Of a DNA stretch of 17,758 nucleotides, positions 1-6,980 are shown one piece after another; the stretch's first letter is position 1, and every line of letters starts with the position of its first letter. The DNA comes from Paludibacteraceae bacterium (lineage in GTDB: Bacteria; Bacteroidota; Bacteroidia; Bacteroidales; Paludibacteraceae): positions 1 through 17,758 of the forward strand of contig CANIXM010000004.1 of assembly GCA_947471245.1 (NCBI GenBank), given 5' to 3'. The translations under genes and the position numbers were made by a program. A model generated the notes under the pieces. That model was not told the origin of the DNA. It ran no database searches and was given only the letters and a program-made list of their open reading frames with translations.

Positions 1-1547
1 ACGAAACTATGGGTGCTGAATATTCAATTGAAACTATCCCAGCTGACTTATTGGACGAAGCACAAGAGTGGAGAGACAAAATGCTTGAAGTAATAGCTGA
101 ATATGATGATGTATTGATGGAGAAATTTTTTGATGATCCTTCAACCATCACCGAAGATGAAATTCAAGTAGCTATCCGCAAAGCAACACTAACCATGGAA
201 ATCAATCCTATGATTTGTGGTTCTGCTTTCAAAAACAAAGGTGTTCAAACCATGCTTGATGCTGTTTGTGCATACCTTCCAAGTCCGCTTGACACACCAG
301 AAACTATCGGACATGACCCACGTAATCCTGAGAAGGAAGTGATTCGTCACCCAGATGCTAAAGAACCATTATGTGCGTTGGCATTTAAAATTGCCACTGA
401 CCCTTATGTAGGTCGTCTTTGTTTCTTCAGAGTTTACTCTGGACAACTTCCTGCTGGTTCGTATGTTTACAACACACGCTCTGAGAAAAAAGAACGTATC
501 TCTCGTATTTTCCAAATGCACTCTAACAAACAAAATCCAGTAGAATTGATTTCTGCAGGTGATATTGGCGCTGGAGTAGGTTTTAAAGATATCCGTACTG
601 GAGACACATTGTGTGACGAAGCTCATCCAATTACTTTGGAATCTATGGATTTCCCAGAACCAGTAATCGGAATTTCTATTGAGCCTAAAACTCAAAAAGA
701 TTTAGATAAATTGGGAATGGGATTGGCTAAATTGGCTGAAGAAGATCCAACATTTACAGTGCATACTCAAGAACAATCTGGTCAAACCATCATCAGTGGT
801 ATGGGTGAGCTTCACCTTGAAATTATCATTGACCGTTTGAAACGTGAGTTCAAAGTGGAATGTAACCAAGGACGTCCTCAAGTATCTTACAAAGAAGCTA
901 TTACTCAAGAAGTTCAACTTCGCGAAACATACAAGAAACAATCGGGTGGACGTGGTAAGTTTGCTGATATGATTGTAAAAGTAGGTCCAGCTGACTCAGA
1001 CTTCGATGGTACACTTCAATTTGTTGACGTAGTAAAAGGTGGTAATATCCCTAAAGAATTTATCCCTTCTATTCAAAAAGGTTTCCAATTGGCCATGAAA
1101 AATGGTGTGTTGGCAGGTTTCCCACTTGACAAATTGAAAGTAACAGTAGTGGATGGTTCATATCACGCGGTTGACTCGGATCAATTATCATTTGAAATTT
1201 GTGCACAACTAGCTTATAAATCAGCTTGTGCAAAAGCTAAACCTGTTCTTTTGGAGCCTATCATGAAAATGGAAGTGGTTACACCAGAAGAAAACATGGG
1301 TGATGTGATTGGTGACTTGAACAAACGTCGTGGTCAAGTAGAAGGAATGGAATCAAGCCGCTCTGGAGCAAGAATCGTTAAAGCTAAAGTTCCTTTGGCA
1401 GAAACATTCGGATATGTAACCGCATTGCGTACTATTTCATCTGGACGTGCTACATCTACAATGGAATTTTCTCACTACGCTGAAGTATCTACTGCTATTG
1501 CTAAAGAAGTAGTTGCTGAGGCAAAAGGAAAAGTAGAATTATTATAA
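1..1547 (+). CDS. fusA: Elongation factor G, C-terminal part (5' end outside window)
   Basis: EF-G is the GTPase that drives tRNA-mRNA translocation on the ribosome. The frame is open to the left edge (Glu-Thr precede the first visible Met at 9), so the gene starts outside the window. About 514 codons remain of a family length near 700, so most of the G domain (P-loop, switches) is missing. Counting from the Met at 9, residues 71-78 (GSAFKNKG) are the last GTP-binding motif. Domain II begins near 120 (LCALAFKIATDPYVGRL), domain III holds ISGMGELHLEI near 262, and domain IV has SGGRGKFAD and the tip loop DGSYHAVDS with His386. Domain V has LLEPIMKMEVVTPEENMGDV. The domain IV tip His and the position next to rpsJ favour the canonical translational EF-G over the paralogue EF-G2. 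Ends TAA; a hairpin follows 10 nt later. Confidence 0.98.
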   Translation, partial: ETMGAEYSIETIPADLLDEAQEWRDKMLEVIAEYDDVLMEKFFDDPSTITEDEIQVAIRKATLTMEINPMICGSAFKNKGVQTMLDAVCAYLPSPLDTPETIGHDPRNPEKEVIRHPDAKEPLCALAFKIATDPYVGRLCFFRVYSGQLPAGSYVYNTRSEKKERISRIFQMHSNKQNPVELISAGDIGAGVGFKDIRTGDTLCDEAHPITLESMDFPEPVIGISIEPKTQKDLDKLGMGLAKLAEEDPTFTVHTQEQSGQTIISGMGELHLEIIIDRLKREFKVECNQGRPQVSYKEAITQEVQLRETYKKQSGGRGKFADMIVKVGPADSDFDGTLQFVDVVKGGNIPKEFIPSIQKGFQLAMKNGVLAGFPLDKLKVTVVDGSYHAVDSDQLSFEICAQLAYKSACAKAKPVLLEPIMKMEVVTPEENMGDVIGDLNKRRGQVEGMESSRSGARIVKAKVPLAETFGYVTALRTISSGRATSTMEFSHYAEVSTAIAKEVVAEAKGKVELL

Positions 1548-1557
1548 GAAGCCCCCT

Positions 1558-1585
1558 AAAATCTCCGCTAGTTGCGGAGATTTTT
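1558..1585 (+). terminator. Hairpin plus T-run after fusA (terminator or attenuator candidate)
   Basis: AAAATCTCCGC (1558-1568) and GCGGAGATTTT (1574-1584) form a perfect 11-bp stem with a 5-nt loop TAGTT, and the 3' arm ends in TTTTT. This looks like a Rho-independent terminator between the str genes and the S10 block. It sits exactly where the left arm of the intergenic repeat is in the other gaps (GCCCCCTAAAATC...), so it may instead be a diverged repeat arm, or a repeat arm that now also terminates. Read-through into rpsJ is likely because no convincing promoter was seen in the gap. Confidence 0.5.
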
Positions 1586-1704
1586 AAGAGCTTTGAAAAA
1601 TATAGTTCCGATTAGCGAATGACTCTTAATCGGGAAAAAGAAATAAAATATAATTAGATAATCATTAAAAAAAGTGCTTGCTGAAAGTCCCCATTTGGGA
1701 ATGT

Positions 1705-1710
1705 AAGGAG
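1705..1710 (+). promoter_or_regulatory. Shine-Dalgarno-like AAGGAG upstream of rpsJ
   Basis: AAGGAG lies 11 nt before the rpsJ ATG, a slightly long spacing. It occupies the position that is TAGGGGG in the better preserved repeat arms, so it may be a repeat end that drifted into a ribosome binding site. Whether it is used is uncertain, because many Bacteroidota translate without Shine-Dalgarno pairing. Confidence 0.4.
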
Positions 1711-1721
1711 CTAAAAAACGT

Positions 1722-2027
1722 ATGAGTCAAAAAATCAGAATCAAATTAAAATCTTACGATCACAACTTGGTTGATAAATCAGCTGAGAAAATCGTAAAAA
1801 CAGTAAAAGCTACTGGAGCTGTAGTTAGTGGTCCTATTCCATTACCAACTCACAAACGCATTTTTACTGTGAACAGTGCAACATTCGTAAACAAAAAATC
1901 GCGTGAGCAATTTGAGCTTTGTTCTTATAAACGTCTAATCGACATTTATAGCTCAACTAGCAAAACCGTAGATGCATTGATGAAACTTGAATTGCCAAGC
2001 GGCGTAGAAGTAGAAATCAAAGTATAA
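1722..2027 (+). CDS. rpsJ: 30S ribosomal protein S10 (uS10)
   Basis: S10 is a component of the 30S head. In other bacteria it also pairs with NusB/NusG in antitermination. At 101 residues it is the expected size. The segment FVNKKSREQFELCSYKRLIDIY (about 47-68) is the conserved loop and strand, and the ending KLELPSGVEVEIKV is typical of Bacteroidota. The ATG at 1722 gives the usual N-terminus MSQKIRIKLKSYDH. It is the first gene of the S10 block and is flanked by a repeat element on both sides, an arrangement no other gene here shows. Repeat-derived hairpins therefore lie both upstream and downstream of its message. Confidence 0.98.
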   Translation: MSQKIRIKLKSYDHNLVDKSAEKIVKTVKATGAVVSGPIPLPTHKRIFTVNSATFVNKKSREQFELCSYKRLIDIYSSTSKTVDALMKLELPSGVEVEIKV

Positions 2028-2122
2028 TGCCCCCTAGCCCCCGAAAGGGGAATAGAGAGTTAAGAGATAAATTAAATAAACATCGGTTTCCAAAAGTCCC
2101 CCTTCGGGGGATTTAGGGGGCT
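2028..2122 (+). repeat. Paired inverted intergenic repeat, copy 2 (rpsJ-rplC, best preserved)
   Basis: Starts at the base after the rpsJ stop. Outer ends GCCCCCTA (2029-2036) and TAGGGGGC (2114-2121) are perfect 8-bp inverted repeats. Inside the left end lies a hairpin CCCC-CGAAA-GGGG (2038-2050). Inside the right end lies TCCCCC (2097-2102) / GGGGGA (2106-2111), which can close on a TTC triloop or, one register over, on a C(TTCG)G tetraloop. About 40 nt of AT-rich DNA lies between the arms. As RNA it could fold into a multibranched structure closed by the outer stem. The right arm ends 14 nt before the rplC ATG. Confidence 0.85.
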
Positions 2123-2136
2123 AAAAATTAATTGAA

Positions 2137-2754
2137 ATGCCAGGATTATTAGGAAAAAAAATCGGAATGACATCCGTTTTCAGTGCCGATGGTAAAAATG
2201 TACCATGCACTGTTATTGAAGCAGGTCCTTGTGTTGTTACTCAAATCAAAACTGTAGATACTGACGGCTACAAAGCTGTGCAAGTAGGTTTTCAAACAAA
2301 AACTGAAAAACACACCAACAAAGCCGAAGCAGGTATCTTCAAAGCAGCTGGAGTAGCACCTCAAAGACACTTGGTTGAGTTCAAAGGATTCGAAACGGAA
2401 TTCAAATTGGGTGATGCTATCACCGTTGAGATGTTCGAAGCAAATACGTTTGTCGACGTAGTAGGAACTTCAAAAGGTAAAGGTTTCCAAGGTGTTGTGA
2501 AACGTCATGGTTTTGGTGGGGTAGGTCAAGCTACACACGGTCAACATAACCGTCTTCGTGCACCAGGTTCATTGGGAGCATCATCTTATCCTTCACGCGT
2601 ATTCAAAGGTATGCGCATGGGTGGACGCACAGGTGGTGACAAAGTTACAATGCAAAACCTACAAATATTAAAAGTCATTCCTGAACACAACTTGATCTTA
2701 ATCAAGGGTTCTGTACCAGGAGCGAAAGGTTCAATCGTAATCATCAATAAATAA
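2137..2754 (+). CDS. rplC: 50S ribosomal protein L3 (uL3)
   Basis: L3 is an early-assembly 50S protein that binds 23S rRNA near its 3' end and reaches toward the peptidyl-transferase centre. The 205-residue product starts MPGLLGKKIGMTSVF, the family N-terminus. The central extension is visible at about 111-160 (GTSKGKGFQGVVKRHGFGG, then RVFKGMRMGGRTGGDKVT), and the last strand is LILIKGSVPGAKGS. The ATG at 2137 follows the right arm of a repeat element by 14 nt and has no clear Shine-Dalgarno. Its stop is separated from the rplD ATG by one base, so the two are probably translationally coupled. Confidence 0.98.
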   Translation: MPGLLGKKIGMTSVFSADGKNVPCTVIEAGPCVVTQIKTVDTDGYKAVQVGFQTKTEKHTNKAEAGIFKAAGVAPQRHLVEFKGFETEFKLGDAITVEMFEANTFVDVVGTSKGKGFQGVVKRHGFGGVGQATHGQHNRLRAPGSLGASSYPSRVFKGMRMGGRTGGDKVTMQNLQILKVIPEHNLILIKGSVPGAKGSIVIINK

Positions 2755-2755
2755 C

Positions 2756-3385
2756 ATGGAACTAAGTATATTAGATATCAAAGGAAATGACACAGGAAGA
2801 AAAGTATCGCTTAACGATGCAGTCTTCGGTATTGAGCCAAATGACCATGCTATTTATTTAGATGTGAAACAATATTTGGCTAACCAACGTCAAGGAACTC
2901 ACAAAGCTAAAGGCAGAAGTGAATTGGCAGGTAGTACTCGCAAATTAGGAAAGCAAAAAGGAGGCGGTGGCGCTCGTCCAGGTGACATCAAGTCAGGTGT
3001 ACGTGTAGGTGGTGGTCGTATGTTCGGTCCAGTTCCACGCGATTACAGCTTCAAACTGAACAAGAAAGTTAAACAACTTGCACGTAAATCGGCCTTGTCT
3101 TACAAAGCCATCAACAACCTAATCACAGTGGTTGATAAATTGGAGTTTGATGCCCCTAAAACAAAGGATTTTGTGTCAATGGCAAAAAGTTTACAGATTG
3201 CAGAGAAAAAACCGTTAATAATTTTAGCATCTGCAAATAAAAACGTATATTTGTCGGCTCGTAATTTAGCGTCTGCAAATGTTGTAACAGTTTCTGAGCT
3301 AAGCACTTATGCAATTTTGAATGCAAAATCTTTAGTGTTGACAGAAGAAGCAGTAGGTGCAGTAGAACAAATATTTAAAGCATAG
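2756..3385 (+). CDS. rplD: 50S ribosomal protein L4 (uL4)
   Basis: L4 binds 23S rRNA domain I, and its extended loop lines the peptide exit tunnel. In E. coli it also represses the S10 operon, but no sequence evidence for that leader was seen here. The 209-residue protein has the basic, glycine-rich loop at about 47-95 (GTHKAKGRSELAGSTRKLGKQKGGGGARPGD, quoted in part as TRKLGKQKGGGGARPGD) followed by FGPVPRDYSFKLNKKVKQLARKSALS. The start is 1 nt after the rplC stop. Its TAG stop is embedded in the strong Shine-Dalgarno of rplW. Confidence 0.97.
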   Translation: MELSILDIKGNDTGRKVSLNDAVFGIEPNDHAIYLDVKQYLANQRQGTHKAKGRSELAGSTRKLGKQKGGGGARPGDIKSGVRVGGGRMFGPVPRDYSFKLNKKVKQLARKSALSYKAINNLITVVDKLEFDAPKTKDFVSMAKSLQIAEKKPLIILASANKNVYLSARNLASANVVTVSELSTYAILNAKSLVLTEEAVGAVEQIFKA

Positions 3386-3390
3386 GAGGT
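3384..3390 (+). promoter_or_regulatory. Strong Shine-Dalgarno (AGGAGGT) for rplW, overlapping the rplD stop
   Basis: AGGAGGT is a full match to the bacterial anti-Shine-Dalgarno core. It sits 6 nt before the rplW ATG at 3397 and shares the AG of the rplD TAG codon (3383-3385). Most other genes of the cluster lack such a site, so rplW stands out and may initiate efficiently on its own. Confidence 0.85.
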
Positions 3391-3396
3391 ATAAAA

Positions 3397-3687
3397 ATGG
3401 GAATTATCATTAAACCAATCGTAACTGAGAAAATGACTCAGCAAGGCGAAAAGCTTAACCGCTATGGCTTTAAAGTGCAAAAAGATGCCAACAAGATTGA
3501 AATCAAACAAGCTGTGGAGGCATTGTACAATGTAACTGTAAATGATGTAAATACCATCGTAGTAGCGGCTAAGAAAAAAAGTCGCTTTACCAAAGGTGGA
3601 GTTATCAAAGGTAGCACTTCTGCTTACAAGAAAGCTATCGTGACAGTTAAAGACGGAGAAACAATAGATTTTTATAGCAATATTTAA
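3397..3687 (+). CDS. rplW: 50S ribosomal protein L23 (uL23)
   Basis: L23 lies beside the exit tunnel and docks trigger factor, SRP and the SecYEG translocon. At 96 residues it is normal for the family. It opens with MGIIIKPIVTEKMT, the usual L23 start, and has the loop KKKSRFTKGGVIKGSTSAYKKA (positions 60-81) before the last strand. The ATG at 3397 is fixed by the ideal Shine-Dalgarno 6 nt upstream. It lies 11 nt after rplD and 8 nt before rplB. Confidence 0.98.
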   Translation: MGIIIKPIVTEKMTQQGEKLNRYGFKVQKDANKIEIKQAVEALYNVTVNDVNTIVVAAKKKSRFTKGGVIKGSTSAYKKAIVTVKDGETIDFYSNI

Positions 3688-3695
3688 TAAGAAAA

Positions 3696-4520
3696 ATGGC
3701 TGTACGTAAATTAAGACCCACTACACCGGGGCAGAGACACAAGATTATTGGTACATTCGACACAATTACTGCGAGTGCACCAGAGAAATCTCTTGTTGTT
3801 GGCGGAAAAAAATCCGGAGGTCGTAACCATGATGGTAAAATGACCATGCGCTACTTAGGTGGCGGACACAAGAGAAAATATAGAGTAATTGACTTTAAAC
3901 GAAACAAAGAAGGTGTTCCAGCAGTAGTAAAAGCAATCGAATATGATCCGAATCGTTCGGCACGTATCGCATTACTATACTACGTAGATGGAGAAAAAAG
4001 TTATATCCTTGCACCCAATGGATTAGAAGTTGGTCAATCTGTAGTATCAGGAGCTGATGTTGCTCCCGAAGTAGGTAATGCATTGCCATTGCAAAACATT
4101 CCTCTGGGAACAATCATTCACAACATTGAATTACGTCCTGGTCAAGGTGCCGCGATGGTACGTTCAGCAGGAGGTTTTGCTCAACTAACTTCACGTGAAG
4201 ACAAATACGCCATCATCAAGTTGCCTTCAGGCGAGGTACGTAAAGTGCTTTCAACCTGTAAAGCTACTATCGGTAGCGTAGGTAATTCAGATCATGCATT
4301 AGAAAGATCAGGTAAAGCAGGTCGCTCACGTTGGCTTGGACGCCGTCCGAGAGTGAGAGGTGTAGCCATGAACCCGGTAGATCACCCCATGGGTGGTGGA
4401 GAAGGCCGTGCGTCTGGAGGACACCCACGTTCTCGCAAAGGCTTGTTAGCTAAGGGATACAAAACACGTACTCCTAAGAAAAAATCAAGTCAATATATTA
4501 TTGAAAGAAAGAAAAAATAA
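3696..4520 (+). CDS. rplB: 50S ribosomal protein L2 (uL2)
   Basis: L2 is a core 50S protein needed for subunit joining and peptidyl-transferase activity. Its 274 residues match the family. The N-terminal region has KSGGRNHDGKMTMRYLGGGHK (40-59) and the OB-like strands around RVIDFKRNK. The C-terminal loop VDHPMGGGEGRASGGHP carries His230, the counterpart of E. coli His229 near the active site. The basic tail ends KKKSSQYIIERKKK. The start at 3696 is 8 nt after the rplW stop, with an A-rich leader rather than a Shine-Dalgarno. Confidence 0.99.
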   Translation: MAVRKLRPTTPGQRHKIIGTFDTITASAPEKSLVVGGKKSGGRNHDGKMTMRYLGGGHKRKYRVIDFKRNKEGVPAVVKAIEYDPNRSARIALLYYVDGEKSYILAPNGLEVGQSVVSGADVAPEVGNALPLQNIPLGTIIHNIELRPGQGAAMVRSAGGFAQLTSREDKYAIIKLPSGEVRKVLSTCKATIGSVGNSDHALERSGKAGRSRWLGRRPRVRGVAMNPVDHPMGGGEGRASGGHPRSRKGLLAKGYKTRTPKKKSSQYIIERKKK

Positions 4521-4541
4521 TCGAATAACTAAGTAAATAAT

Positions 4542-4808
4542 ATGAGCCGTTCATTAAAAAAAGGACCATACATCTATTTGAAGTTGGAGAACAAAGTATT
4601 AGCCATGAATGAAAGCGGAAAAAAAACCGTAATCAAAACATGGGCTCGTGCTTCCATGATCTCACCTGATTTTGTTGGTCACACTATTGCAGTTCACAAT
4701 GGTAATAAATTTATCCCCGTATATGTAACCGAAAACATGGTAGGACACAAGTTAGGTGAGTTTTCACCTACACGTAACTTCCGCGGACATGGTGGTAAGA
4801 AAAAATAA
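4542..4808 (+). CDS. rpsS: 30S ribosomal protein S19 (uS19)
   Basis: S19 sits in the 30S head, forms a complex with S13 and contacts the 50S through an intersubunit bridge. The 88-residue product starts MSRSLKKGPYIYLKLENKV and carries the S19 signature around IPVYVTENMVGHKLGEFSPT (60-79), ending NFRGHGGKKK. It lies in the canonical slot between rplB and rplV. The 21-nt upstream gap is AT-rich with no Shine-Dalgarno. Confidence 0.98.
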   Translation: MSRSLKKGPYIYLKLENKVLAMNESGKKTVIKTWARASMISPDFVGHTIAVHNGNKFIPVYVTENMVGHKLGEFSPTRNFRGHGGKKK

Positions 4809-4853
4809 TCCATTGAAATTTAACAACAGACAAAATTAAACATTTCTAAAAAA

Positions 4854-5264
4854 ATGGGTGCAAGAAAAAAAATAACAGCAGACGCTAGAAAAGAAGCTCA
4901 AAAGTCTCTTTACTTTGCTAAGCTCAATGACGTTCCTACATCACCACGTAAAATGCGCCTTGTGGCGGACATGATTCGCGGGATGGAAGTAAATAAAGCC
5001 TTGAGCGTATTGAAGTTTTCGTCAAAAGAAGCTTCTGGAAGACTAGAAAAGTTACTTAAATCAGCCATTGCCAACTGGGAAACCAAAACTGAGCAAAAAG
5101 CCGACAACGCTAACTTATATATAAGCTCAATATCCGTGGATTCAGCTACTATGCTAAAACGTTTACGCACAGCTCCACAAGGACGTGGATACCGTATCCG
5201 TAAACGCTCTAACCACGTGACATTGTTTGTAGATACAAAAATTACTAACGATACACAAAACTAA
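4854..5264 (+). CDS. rplV: 50S ribosomal protein L22 (uL22)
   Basis: L22 binds 23S rRNA and its long beta-hairpin reaches into the nascent-peptide tunnel. The protein is 136 residues, longer than E. coli L22 (110), because of an N-terminal extension MGARKKITADARKEAQKSL of the kind I know from Bacteroidota. The core follows with LNDVPTSPRKMRLVADMIRG. The tunnel hairpin is at about 97-128 (MLKRLRTAPQGRGYRIRKRS). The ATG at 4854 was chosen because it gives this conserved N-terminus. A 45-nt AT-rich gap precedes it. Confidence 0.98.
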   Translation: MGARKKITADARKEAQKSLYFAKLNDVPTSPRKMRLVADMIRGMEVNKALSVLKFSSKEASGRLEKLLKSAIANWETKTEQKADNANLYISSISVDSATMLKRLRTAPQGRGYRIRKRSNHVTLFVDTKITNDTQN

Positions 5265-5270
5265 TGCTCG

Positions 5271-6041
5271 ATGGGACAAAAAATTAATCCAATAAGTAAC
5301 CGTTTAGGTATTATTCGTGGATGGGATTCAAACTGGTATGGTGGCAACAATTATGGTGACACCCTAGTTGAAGATAATAAGATTAGAAAATATCTTAACG
5401 CTCGTCTTGCAAAAGCTAGTTTATCGAGAATCATAATTGAACGTACACTTAAACTTGTAACTATCACTGTATGTACTGCCAGACCAGGTATCATTATCGG
5501 AAAAGGCGGTCAAGAGGTGGACAAGTTAAAAGAAGAATTAAAGAAAATTACCGACAAAGAAGTACAAATCAATATCTTCGAAGTAAAACGTCCTGAATTG
5601 GATGCAGTAATCGTTGCCAACAACATTGCTCGTCAAGTAGAAGGAAAAATTGCTTACCGTCGTGCTACCAAAATGACCATCGCATCAACCATGCGCATGG
5701 GAGCTGAAGGTATCAAAGTACAATGTTCTGGTCGCTTGAATGGGGCGGAAATGGCACGTTCGGAAATGTATAAAGAAGGAAGAACACCTTTACATACTTT
5801 TAGAGCTGATATTGATTACGCACATGCAGAGGCAATGACCAAAGTAGGTATCATCGGAATCAAAGTCTGGATTTGTCGTGGCGAAATCTACGGTAAAAAA
5901 GATTTAGCTCCTAACTTTACAGCAACAAAAGAAGTTTCACGTGGTGGTGGAGAACGCAATGATCGTAATGATCGTTACAACGACCGTCCGAAAAACGACC
6001 GTGGTGCCGGAAAAGGTGGTTTTAAAAAGAAAAAGAATTAA
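5271..6041 (+). CDS. rpsC: 30S ribosomal protein S3 (uS3) with charged C-terminal tail
   Basis: S3 forms part of the mRNA entry channel. The 256-residue protein is longer than E. coli S3 (233). The type-II KH domain shows GIIIGKGGQEVDKL, with the GxxG loop at 77-80. RR (130-131) and K134 match the residues linked to mRNA helicase activity. The C-terminal domain includes SGRLNGAEMARSE and GIIGIKVWICRGEIYG. Residues 224-256 form a low-complexity tail in which ND(R) recurs (ERNDRNDRYNDRPKNDR), ending in KKKK, and probably disordered. It starts 6 nt after rplV. Confidence 0.98.
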   Translation: MGQKINPISNRLGIIRGWDSNWYGGNNYGDTLVEDNKIRKYLNARLAKASLSRIIIERTLKLVTITVCTARPGIIIGKGGQEVDKLKEELKKITDKEVQINIFEVKRPELDAVIVANNIARQVEGKIAYRRATKMTIASTMRMGAEGIKVQCSGRLNGAEMARSEMYKEGRTPLHTFRADIDYAHAEAMTKVGIIGIKVWICRGEIYGKKDLAPNFTATKEVSRGGGERNDRNDRYNDRPKNDRGAGKGGFKKKKN

Positions 6042-6073
6042 ACTGTTATTAATGAATTTTATTTAAGGAAATT

Positions 6074-6508
6074 ATGTTACAACCTAAAAAAACAAAGTTC
6101 AGGAGACAGCAGAAGGGGCGCATGAAAGGAAATGCCCAAAGAGGTAATCAATTGGCGTTCGGATCTTTTGGAATAAAATCGTTAGAATCTAAATGGTTAA
6201 CTGGTCGTCAAATTGAAGCCGCCCGTATCGCTGTAACCCGTTATATGCAACGTCAAGGACAAATCTGGATCCGTGTATTTCCAGATAAACCCATCACTAA
6301 GAAGCCTGCAGAGGTACGTATGGGTAAAGGTAAAGGTGCTCCAGAAGGATTTGTTGCTCCTATTACTCCAGGACGTATGATATTTGAAGTGGAAGGTGTG
6401 TCTTACGAAATAGCTAAAGAAGCATTGCGCTTAGCTGCTCAAAAGCTCCCTGTTACCACAAAATTTGTAGTAAGACGAGATTATGACTTCACCTCTCTAA
6501 ACGCGTAA
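6074..6508 (+). CDS. rplP: 50S ribosomal protein L16 (uL16)
   Basis: L16 supports the A-site tRNA on the 50S and joins late in assembly. The 144-residue product begins MLQPKKTKFRRQQKGRMKG, the family N-terminus, and continues with TGRQIEAARIAVTRYMQRQG and the loop RMGKGKGAPEGFVAP (about 82-96) that approaches the tRNA. The start at 6074 is preceded by AAGGAA only 3 nt away, too close for a good Shine-Dalgarno. rpmC follows after 4 nt. Confidence 0.98.
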   Translation: MLQPKKTKFRRQQKGRMKGNAQRGNQLAFGSFGIKSLESKWLTGRQIEAARIAVTRYMQRQGQIWIRVFPDKPITKKPAEVRMGKGKGAPEGFVAPITPGRMIFEVEGVSYEIAKEALRLAAQKLPVTTKFVVRRDYDFTSLNA

Positions 6509-6512
6509 GGAC

Positions 6513-6707
6513 ATGAAAACAAGAGAAATTAAAGAATTAAACAATAAGGAGATTCAAGAACGTTTGGAAGTGGAAAAAACACAACTAGACAGATTGAAAT
6601 TGAATCACGCCATTTCTCCTCTTGATAATCCATTGCAAATTAAAGTGGTTCGTAGAACGATCTCGCGTCTTGCAACTGAGTTACGTCAGAGAGAAATAAA
6701 TCAATAA
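6513..6707 (+). CDS. rpmC: 50S ribosomal protein L29 (uL29)
   Basis: L29 is a small, two-helix protein at the tunnel exit, next to L23. The 64 residues are of usual size. The pattern KTREIKELNNKEIQERLEVEKTQLDRLKLNHA followed by NPLQIKVVRRTISRLATELRQRE (quoted in part as KVVRRTISRLATELRQRE) fits the helix-turn-helix hairpin of the family. It lies between rplP (4 nt upstream) and rpsQ (13 nt downstream), the conserved order. Confidence 0.96.
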   Translation: MKTREIKELNNKEIQERLEVEKTQLDRLKLNHAISPLDNPLQIKVVRRTISRLATELRQREINQ

Positions 6708-6720
6708 AATTCAGACCCTG

Positions 6721-6978
6721 ATGGAAACAAGAAATTTAAGAAAAGAAAGAACAGGTGTAGTTTTCAGCAACAAAATGGAGAAATCTATCACAGTAGCTGT
6801 AAAATGGAAAGAAAAGCACCCTATTTACGGAAAGTTCGTAAATAAGACTAAGAAATATCATGCTCATGACGAGAAAAACGATTGTAACATAGGCGACACT
6901 GTACGCATTATGGAAACTCGTCCGCTGAGTAAATTAAAAAGATGGAGATTAACTGAAATTATCGAAAGAGTTAAGTAA
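6721..6978 (+). CDS. rpsQ: 30S ribosomal protein S17 (uS17)
   Basis: S17 is a primary 16S rRNA-binding protein with an OB fold, located in the 30S body. The 85-residue product has RNLRKERTGVVFSNKMEKSI at the start and the family signature GDTVRIMETRPLSKLKRWR at about 59-77. It is the last gene of the S10 block by E. coli convention, but only 2 nt separate it from rplN, so the S10 and spc blocks run on without a visible terminator or promoter. Confidence 0.98.
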   Translation: METRNLRKERTGVVFSNKMEKSITVAVKWKEKHPIYGKFVNKTKKYHAHDEKNDCNIGDTVRIMETRPLSKLKRWRLTEIIERVK

Positions 6979-6980
6979 TT

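Larger units (their letters stand above)
1549..1713 (+). repeat. Paired inverted intergenic repeat, copy 1 (fusA-rpsJ, decayed)
   Basis: Most degenerate of four related elements. Left arm 1549-1586 begins AAGCCCCCTAAAATC and folds as a hairpin. Right arm 1684-1713 begins AAAGTCCCC, has the hairpin TCCC/GGGA, then ATGTAAGGAGCT where the other copies read ATTTAGGGGGCT. The interior (1587-1683) is AT-rich and holds an imperfect stem-loop TTCCGATTA (1606-1614) / TAATCGGGAA (1627-1636). The element fills nearly the whole 174-nt gap. The match to the family is by visual alignment of arms and placement. Confidence 0.65.

Noticed and set aside
369..941. Two open frames on the - strand inside fusA
   Set aside because: They lie antisense to a clearly conserved EF-G sequence, have no family resemblance, and are rich in Phe, Ser and Cys as expected for shadow frames.
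1649..1654. TATAAT-like box in the fusA-rpsJ gap
   Set aside because: The Bacteroidota housekeeping sigma factor uses a TAnnTTTG-type -7 box with TTG upstream. The box is just AT-rich DNA with no matching partner.
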